Assembly: GCA_024400895.1 (NCBI GenBank)
Contig: JAKSMA010000042.1
Coordinates: forward strand, 1-12,711
Length of the DNA: 12,711 bases
Reading direction: 5' to 3'
Source: Muribaculaceae bacterium
GTDB taxonomy: Bacteria > Bacteroidota > Bacteroidia > Bacteroidales > Muribaculaceae
A program made the translations under genes and the position numbers. The notes below the pieces were generated by a model, which did no database searches, was not told where the DNA came from, and was given only the letters and a program-made list of their open reading frames with translations. This document shows, one piece after another, positions 8,612-12,711 of the stretch (positions are counted from its first letter, which is position 1; each line of letters begins with the position of its first letter).

Positions 8612-9781
8612 TTAATAGTTATTGTAAATTTCGTGTTCTTTTTTAGCTGTAGCCAACCATGAGCAGTCGGGTGGGAGAGTTTGTTCGATGCTCCCACAAA
8701 GCATCTCCACAGCGCGATTGCTGAATTTCTCCACAAACTCACTGTCGGCCAGGTCGACCACGTTGTCTTGGCCAATGGCCGATGCAATGCCCATCACGTC
8801 GCTGCCCACAGCATTGGCACCGCAAGAGAGTGCCTCAATGGTAATAAGGGGCATGGCTTCAAGAATGCTGGGCAGCACAAGCACATCAGTGCAGTTGAGA
8901 TATTCGGGCATTGAAGTTGGGGGCTGGTTGCCCCAGAACTTGCAATCCACACCACAGGCTTTTATGGCGGCCTTCACTTTGTTTTTCAGTGTTCCCTCTC
9001 CGAACGCCCAGAATTGCACCTCGCCTTCATATTTTTCCTTGATGGCTTTGAAGATGTCGGGGAGCAGGAGCACATTCTTCTCTTGGGCAAAGCGAGCTGC
9101 AAAAGTCACCACCTTCTTTCCGTTTACGCCATGCTTCTCCCGTAACGAGGCGCGCTCCTCGTCGCTGTAGCGCACAAAAGTGTCGGCTGCGCCATTCAAG
9201 AGCACTTGGTATTTGATGTCGGTAGCGAATAGTTTTGAAGCGTATTCAGCCAAACGTTGGGTGACAAAGAAATTGCAATCAGCCTTGTTGATGAGATTCT
9301 GCGTCAGTTTCTTCACCATTTTGTCGTGAACAGGTGCGGTATAGATGCTTGCACCGTGCCAAGTGACAAAGAAAGGTATGTGGAACTTTTTAGAAGCGCT
9401 CCACGCCACATGCGCAGGGAGCATGTCGTGTGCAGTGACAATATCGTAGTCCTTCAGCTGGTCGGCAAGGCGGTTGAGCTTGCTAAGCAGTTTCAAAGGT
9501 TTGCTTCCAAGTGTTCGGTGCAGCACTGCGTCCACGAAGTCGCGGCTAACCCACCACATATTTATGGTTTCGCCATCTTCTACAATGGTGGCGGGGCCTT
9601 TTGCCACAGAGCGGCTGTCGCGGAATTTTCGGGTCAGCCACTTGTCGTAGACCTGAATCATAAAAATGTCGATTTGAAAATCGGAGACGCCACGAAGATA
9701 CTTAACGCGGTTGACTACCGCATTAAACACGCCATAGCGCTGGTCGATATTTCCTTCGAAAATTACCGCTATTTTTTTCAT
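8612..9781 (-). CDS. Glycosyltransferase family 4-type protein
   Basis: A cytoplasmic GT-B glycosyltransferase that probably adds a sugar from a nucleotide-sugar donor to a surface glycan; donor and acceptor cannot be read from the sequence. In the 389 residues, the N-terminal half contains acceptor-domain features such as VTAHDMLPAHVAWSAS (115-130) and TWHGASIY (140-147). The C-terminal half has the donor-site pattern: AARFAQEKN (228-236), FGEG (260-263) and the E-x7-E motif from E308 to E316 (ILEAMPLITIEAL), typical of GT4. There is no signal peptide or membrane span. It has its own promoter upstream and is followed 9 bp later by priA, with no other polysaccharide genes nearby. The start at 9781 gives MKKIAVIFEGN, a typical first beta strand. 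Confidence 0.88.
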   Translation of the reverse strand: MKKIAVIFEGNIDQRYGVFNAVVNRVKYLRGVSDFQIDIFMIQVYDKWLTRKFRDSRSVAKGPATIVEDGETINMWWVSRDFVDAVLHRTLGSKPLKLLSKLNRLADQLKDYDIVTAHDMLPAHVAWSASKKFHIPFFVTWHGASIYTAPVHDKMVKKLTQNLINKADCNFFVTQRLAEYASKLFATDIKYQVLLNGAADTFVRYSDEERASLREKHGVNGKKVVTFAARFAQEKNVLLLPDIFKAIKEKYEGEVQFWAFGEGTLKNKVKAAIKACGVDCKFWGNQPPTSMPEYLNCTDVLVLPSILEAMPLITIEALSCGANAVGSDVMGIASAIGQDNVVDLADSEFVEKFSNRAVEMLCGSIEQTLPPDCSWLATAKKEHEIYNNY

Positions 9782-9818
9782 TTTTCTGGTCGTAGTGTGG
9801 CTTTTCCGCCTAACTTAG

Positions 9819-9849
9819 CAAAGTTACTCTTTTTTTTGCGTTGCTACAA
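9819..9849 (-). promoter_or_regulatory. Bacteroidota-type promoter of the glycosyltransferase-priA operon
   Basis: On the minus strand TTG (9849-9847) stands 20 nt before TAACTTTG (9826-9819), an exact -7 match. The transcript would begin about 30 nt before the ATG at 9781. Confidence 0.75.
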
Positions 9850-9964
9850 TATGTGTTGATTCTTTTTCGTCAATAATCCTGTGGGTGTCCACGAGACAAC
9901 AAGTAGGTTGAAAAGGATAAAAGGTGAAAATGAGAGAAGGAAAGTGATACTGCCGATTCACATA

Positions 9965-10000
9965 AAACACCAGAAACACCAGAAACACATGAAACACTCC
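9965..10000. repeat. Four-copy 9-nt tandem repeat
   Basis: Units are AAACACCAG, AAACACCAG, AAACACATG and AAACACTCC: two identical copies and two variants. The core AAACAC is kept in all four. It lies outside any supported gene. Confidence 0.8.
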
Positions 10001-10006
10001 GAAATG

Positions 10007-10032
10007 GACCAAAAAACACCCGATTTTTGGTC
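10007..10032. repeat. Inverted repeat, 9-bp arms
   Basis: GACCAAAAA (10007-10015) is matched by TTTTTGGTC (10024-10032) around an 8-nt spacer. There is no T run after it on either strand, so it is not a standard terminator. It begins 7 bp after the tandem repeat. Confidence 0.7.
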
Positions 10033-10183
10033 AAAAAGCGAAATAAGCACCTTGCTGTTTCACTTGGGTAGGTTCTTCAATATAACAATGAACTCACCCG
10101 CGAAAGTAATAAATCTTGCCACCATCGCCAATGACAATTTGGTTTCTTGGGCTCGCAAAAACATATCACGAATTTAACGTCAT

Positions 10184-10207
10184 CGGCTTGCCGCTTCGCT
10201 TGCGAAG
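10184..10207. repeat. Two abutting palindromes with TT centres
   Basis: CGGC-TT-GCCG (10184-10193) is followed with no gap by CTTCGC-TT-GCGAAG (10194-10207). Both are perfect and share the same TT centre. No T run follows. The function is unknown. Confidence 0.7.
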
Positions 10208-10268
10208 AATTAATCTAATTGAACAAAAAAACAAATCCCGCAAAATTTCGGCTGAGCAGTCTTTTTGT

Positions 10269-10299
10269 TTTGTATGACGCCGAAATTATTTTAATTTTG
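10269..10299 (+). promoter_or_regulatory. Bacteroidota-type promoter of the 103-residue gene
   Basis: TTTG (10269-10272) stands 19 nt before TAATTTTG (10292-10299), a full consensus match. Transcription would begin near 10303-10307, about 15-18 nt before the ATG at 10321. This excludes a longer start at 10219, which would lie upstream of the promoter. Confidence 0.8.
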
Positions 10300-10320
10300 C
10301 ATTGTCAACCAAAATACGTA

Positions 10321-10632
10321 ATGGTTATGAAGCTGAAAATCGAGCAAGACGAATTGTATTTTGAATATCGCGGATGTTCATATAAATTATCTTCTCACCC
10401 ATACGACCCTTGCCTTTACATTATGAAGGATGAGCAAATATTTCGTGCTATACGTATGGCTTTTGAAGTCAGTGAGCTGATTGAGGCGTTCAGTGTAGGA
10501 GGAACAGTGCATTCTGTTGTGAAAGATGCAAAAGAGCATGATGAAGAAAGTTTCTGTCGGGTATTGGCTGCAGTCATTGACAGCAACCGATTCGAATGTG
10601 ACTTTCCTTATGCAGAGTCAATTGTGAAATAA
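10321..10632 (+). CDS. Small hypothetical protein (103 residues)
   Basis: I do not recognise this family. The start is set by the promoter at 10269-10299; the ATG at 10327 is an alternative two codons in. The protein has no signal peptide or membrane span. It appears to have an N-terminal beta-rich part (LKIEQDELYFEYRGCSYKL) followed by helices around 38-57 and 76-88, and it is mildly acidic. Three cysteines (C19, C31, C79) and a fourth at C92 form no clear metal motif. It is transcribed alone on the plus strand, opposite to its neighbours, with the initiator tRNA gene convergent downstream. Its own consensus promoter and clean ORF argue that it is expressed. No function can be proposed from sequence or context. 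Confidence 0.75.
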   Translation: MVMKLKIEQDELYFEYRGCSYKLSSHPYDPCLYIMKDEQIFRAIRMAFEVSELIEAFSVGGTVHSVVKDAKEHDEESFCRVLAAVIDSNRFECDFPYAESIVK

Positions 10633-10707
10633 ACTTATTATATATTCAATTCAACAAGGTTCCAGGAGAGGCCCCTGTATTTTGGGTGACGGAAGGATGG
10701 GGGGCAT

Positions 10708-10739
10708 AAAAAAAAGACCGAACATTGCTGTTCAGTCTT
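10708..10739 (-). terminator. Intrinsic terminator of the initiator tRNA gene
   Basis: The minus strand pairs AAGACTGAACA with TGTTCGGTCTT (11 bp, one T-G pair) across a GCAA tetraloop, then runs into six more T residues (10713-10708). It begins 5 nt after the encoded CCA end of the tRNA. Confidence 0.93.
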
Positions 10740-10744
10740 CATCT

Positions 10745-10819
<75 letters not shown>

Positions 10820-10829
10820 ATTTGCGTTG

Positions 10830-10860
10830 CAAAAGTACTGCTATTTTTTATACTGACAAA
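10830..10860 (-). promoter_or_regulatory. Promoter of the initiator tRNA gene
   Basis: On the minus strand TTTG (10860-10857) stands 19 nt before TACTTTTG (10837-10830), a full consensus match. The predicted start is only about 5-8 nt before the mature tRNA 5' end at 10819. Confidence 0.82.
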
Positions 10861-10945
10861 ATATTTGCGTGGAAAAGTATGTTTTATAGCAATGTTTTAA
10901 CATAAATTTACAATACAACCCGCCAATTCCTGCAATTTTCAATAA

Positions 10946-10981
10946 AAAAGTCGGAAAACCGCTTCTGCGCTTCCGACTTTT
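10946..10981 (-). terminator. Intrinsic terminator of the dockerin-protein gene
   Basis: An 11-bp perfect stem, AAAAGTCGGAA (10946-10956) with TTCCGACTTTT (10971-10981), has a 14-nt loop. On the minus strand the 3' arm ends in T residues that continue as TTATTG. It lies 33 bp after the stop codon of the gene at 11015-11752. Confidence 0.82.
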
Positions 10982-11014
10982 GGTCACTCCGAAATATCGT
11001 GGAGTTTGCCGATA

Positions 11015-11752
11015 TTATTTGTTTTGTTGAATGAGATTGATAATAGTTGTAATATCGCTCACATCTTGCTCACCATCGGCGTTGATGTCGCAAATTTGGT
11101 TGTAATTAGAGGATGGAGCAATAATCCTATCGATGGCATTTGTGATATCTGATGTGTTCACTTCTCCATCGCCATTGAGGTCGCCTAATTTCACGATAGG
11201 GTAGTCCTTCCATTGGGCATTTGTTTTGTATGCTTCGTAGAATGCTGGTGCGACGCCTACTTTTTTGAGTCGCCATCCGAAGTCTACGTCAACCAGAAGG
11301 GGAGGTTGGCCCATCATAAACATGGTTTCAATCTTATTAGACCAGCAACTGAGCGTATCGACACTTGCTGGCACCACAAAAGGCTTGCTGTAGTAATGGC
11401 TGTCTTTTTGCCAGTCTTGTTCGTAGTCCACAATAGTGATTTCGTCATCTATTGTTTTGATGGTGTTGGGCATGTATATATTGCTGATGTTTCCAATGAG
11501 TCCTAATAGCGCGGTCACGGTGTAGGTTTTCCCTTCATGTGTAATCTTTTCAGGCACAATGAAGTCGCCCTCTATAAAATATGTGCCAGCTTCGCCATAG
11601 TGATGTCCGCCAACGATGCCCACTGTAGTGTCGCTGGTGATATAGTATTGATGTTCGTTTATATAGATGTCGGGATACCTATTGAAATCAAAAGCGTAGG
11701 CTGATAGCACGCCCATTAAGATAGCGATAGAAAAGATTGCTGTTCGTTTCAT
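11015..11752 (-). CDS. Secreted protein with two C-terminal dockerin-like repeats
   Basis: A 245-residue exported protein of unknown role. It starts with a clear signal peptide (MKRTAIFSIAILMGVLSAYA, cut probably after residue 20). The middle (about 70-180) has phrases such as ITHEGKTYTVTALLG, IYMPNTIKTI and VVPASVDTL that recall worn BspA-type (LRR_5) leucine-rich repeats. The C-terminus carries two calcium-loop dockerin type I units, DLNGDGEVNTSDITNAIDRI (191-210) and DINADGEQDVSDITTIINLI (222-241). Each has Asp/Asn at loop positions 1, 3 and 5 and a second Asp at the loop end. Such tails are common on Bacteroidales surface proteins that are not part of classical cellulosomes. No cohesin is encoded nearby. 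It is a single gene with its own terminator; no consensus promoter was found in the 146 bp upstream. Confidence 0.8.
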   Translation of the reverse strand: MKRTAIFSIAILMGVLSAYAFDFNRYPDIYINEHQYYITSDTTVGIVGGHHYGEAGTYFIEGDFIVPEKITHEGKTYTVTALLGLIGNISNIYMPNTIKTIDDEITIVDYEQDWQKDSHYYSKPFVVPASVDTLSCWSNKIETMFMMGQPPLLVDVDFGWRLKKVGVAPAFYEAYKTNAQWKDYPIVKLGDLNGDGEVNTSDITNAIDRIIAPSSNYNQICDINADGEQDVSDITTIINLIQQNK

Positions 11753-11898
11753 AATGTTTTTTTCCTGATGTTTGATTTTGAATAATAACGATTTGTGCGC
11801 CGCAGATATTGTGCCTCCTCCCCAAAAAATCCTTCACTCATTTGGCGCGATTCGTTGAAGAAACTTCCCCCTCGAAACCTCGAAATATGAAAAGAAGG

Positions 11899-11934
11899 AA
11901 AAAAGGGCTGTGCCGCATGAACTGGCACAGCCCT
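11899..11934 (-). terminator. Intrinsic terminator of the fumarate hydratase gene
   Basis: The minus strand pairs AGGGCTGTGCC with GGCACAGCCCT (11 bp, perfect) around a 9-nt loop. The 3' arm runs into a six-T tract at 11904-11899. It starts 30 bp past the fumarase stop codon at 11965. Confidence 0.93.
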
Positions 11935-11964
11935 CATTATGTGTTTGACAGGATGCCCAGCGGA

Positions 11965-12711
11965 TTATTTACCGCAAGCACAGCCTTTCTTAGCGATTTC
12001 CTTGAAGAAGTCGTTGCCCTTATCGTCCACGAGGATGAATGCAGGGAAGTCTTCAACGGTGATTTTCCAGATAGCTTCCATACCGAGTTCTGGATATTCC
12101 ACGCATTCGATGCTCTTGATGCTGCTTTGTGAAAGCACTGCAGCCACACCACCGATAGTGCCGAGGTAGAAACCACCATGCTTTTGGCAAGCGTCGGTCA
12201 CTTCTTGGCCACGGTTACCCTTAGCAATCATCACGAGTGAAGCACCATTGTCTTGGAATTCGTCAACGTATGGGTCCATGCGGTTGGCTGTGGTTGGGCC
12301 CATAGAGCCACAAGGATAGCCTTCTGGAGTCTTGGCAGGACCAGCGTAAAGAATTGGGTGATCCTTGAAGTATTGAGGCATGCCTTCGCCAGCGTCGAGG
12401 CGAGCTTTAAGCTTAGCGTGAGCGATGTCACGAGCCACGATGATAGTACCCTTAAGGCTAACGCGAGTGCTAACAGGATATTTTGTGAGTTCGGCGCGTA
12501 CGGCATCGATACCCTTGTCGAGGTCGATTTCTACACCAGTAGTGCCTTCACCTGGGTTGCGGAGTTCTTCAGGAATGAGTTCAGTTGGATTTTCATCCAT
12601 CTTTTCAAGCCAGATACCGTCTTTGTTGATTTTCGCCTTGATGTTGCGGTCGGCAGAGCAGCTCACACCCATACCGATAGGGCAAGAAGCACCGTGGCGA
12701 GGCAAACGAAT
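11965..12711 (-). CDS. fumA: Class I (iron-sulphur) fumarate hydratase, C-terminal 248 residues
   Basis: Interconverts fumarate and malate using a 4Fe-4S cluster in the cytoplasm; in Bacteroidales the reverse direction feeds fumarate respiration and succinate formation. The frame is open to the window edge (first codons ATT CGT TTG CCT), so the gene begins outside; a TTG at 12705 is an internal leucine codon. The family length is about 540-550 residues, so roughly the last 45 percent is visible. Diagnostic stretches are [20 protein letters not shown], whose first Cys corresponds to the third cluster ligand (C318 in E. coli FumA), then [37 protein letters not shown] and [17 protein letters not shown] perfect terminator follows. 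FumA- and FumB-type paralogues cannot be told apart, so the symbol means class I only. Confidence 0.95.
   Translation of the reverse strand: MRLPRHGASCPIGMGVSCSADRNIKAKINKDGIWLEKMDENPTELIPEELRNPGEGTTGVEIDLDKGIDAVRAELTKYPVSTRVSLKGTIIVARDIAHAKLKARLDAGEGMPQYFKDHPILYAGPAKTPEGYPCGSMGPTTANRMDPYVDEFQDNGASLVMIAKGNRGQEVTDACQKHGGFYLGTIGGVAAVLSQSSIKSIECVEYPELGMEAIWKITVEDFPAFILVDDKGNDFFKEIAKKGCACGK

Larger units (their letters stand above)
9850..10268. other. Gene-free divergent intergenic region
   Basis: About 420 bp between the promoter of the glycosyltransferase operon (minus) and that of the small plus-strand gene. It holds a 9-nt tandem repeat, an A/T-rich inverted repeat and two abutting palindromes, listed separately. 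A plus-strand frame at 9881-10177 (98 codons) has no promoter match, translates the repeat into a His/Lys-rich string and resembles no family I know, so I do not call it a gene. No further TAnnTTTG element or tRNA was seen. Confidence 0.6.

Noticed and set aside
9881..10177. 98-codon plus-strand frame
   Set aside because: No promoter match, part of the sequence is a translated 9-nt tandem repeat, and no known domain is visible.
10219..10320. 34-codon N-terminal extension of the 103-residue protein
   Set aside because: The consensus promoter at 10269-10299 lies inside it, so it would not be on the transcript.
11749..11937. 62-codon minus-strand frame upstream of the dockerin protein
   Set aside because: It begins inside the fumarase terminator hairpin and overlaps the dockerin gene start; no domain or promoter supports it.
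12703..12705. TTG as a start codon for the fumarase fragment
   Set aside because: The frame stays open upstream to the window edge and the family sequence continues through it (RLPRHGASC), so it is an internal leucine.

Overview
The window looks like chromosomal housekeeping DNA from a member of the Bacteroidales (Prevotella/Muribaculum-like). Several promoters match the Bacteroidota pattern: TAnnTTTG at -7, with TTTG or TTG 19-20 nt upstream. Shine-Dalgarno sequences are not evident. The pyrB-pyrI pair, the fhs and class A PBP sequences and a small secreted dockerin protein also fit this group. Nothing here looks like a prophage, IS element, CRISPR array or defence island.

Layout: (1) 1-1567, minus strand: the aspartate transcarbamoylase operon, with pyrB (catalytic) followed by pyrI (regulatory, cut by the window edge). 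It is preceded by a leader of about 195 nt holding a 37-codon ORF and a strong intrinsic terminator. (2) 1674-4212, plus strand: a bifunctional class A penicillin-binding protein, transcribed divergently from pyrB. Two hairpins separate it from convergent fhs. (3) 4324-6111, minus: fhs (formate-tetrahydrofolate ligase) with a near-consensus promoter. (4) 6131-9849, minus: a GT4-type glycosyltransferase followed 9 bp later by priA, from one promoter. (5) 9850-10268: a gene-free stretch with a 9-nt tandem repeat, an inverted repeat and two abutting palindromes. (6) 10269-10632, plus: a 103-residue protein of unknown function with its own promoter. (7) 10708-10860, minus: an initiator tRNA-Met with its own promoter and terminator. 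(8) 10944-11752, minus: a secreted protein with two dockerin-like repeats. (9) 11899-12711, minus: the C-terminal 248 residues of a class I fumarate hydratase and its terminator.

The most interesting item is the pyrBI leader. On the minus strand a short ORF ends in a T-rich run (16 of the last 24 coding bases are T). Its TAG stop is the first three bases of a terminator hairpin, which is followed by nine T residues, and pyrB starts 35 nt later. This is the layout of UTP-sensing transcription attenuation (pyrL-pyrB-pyrI) known from enterobacteria, here in a Bacteroidota-type background. The structure is read directly from the sequence; the regulatory function is inferred.

The genes otherwise serve separate jobs: pyrimidine synthesis, one-carbon metabolism, cell-wall synthesis, replication restart, translation initiation and the TCA/fumarate step. 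The glycosyltransferase-priA pair is the only functionally mixed operon.
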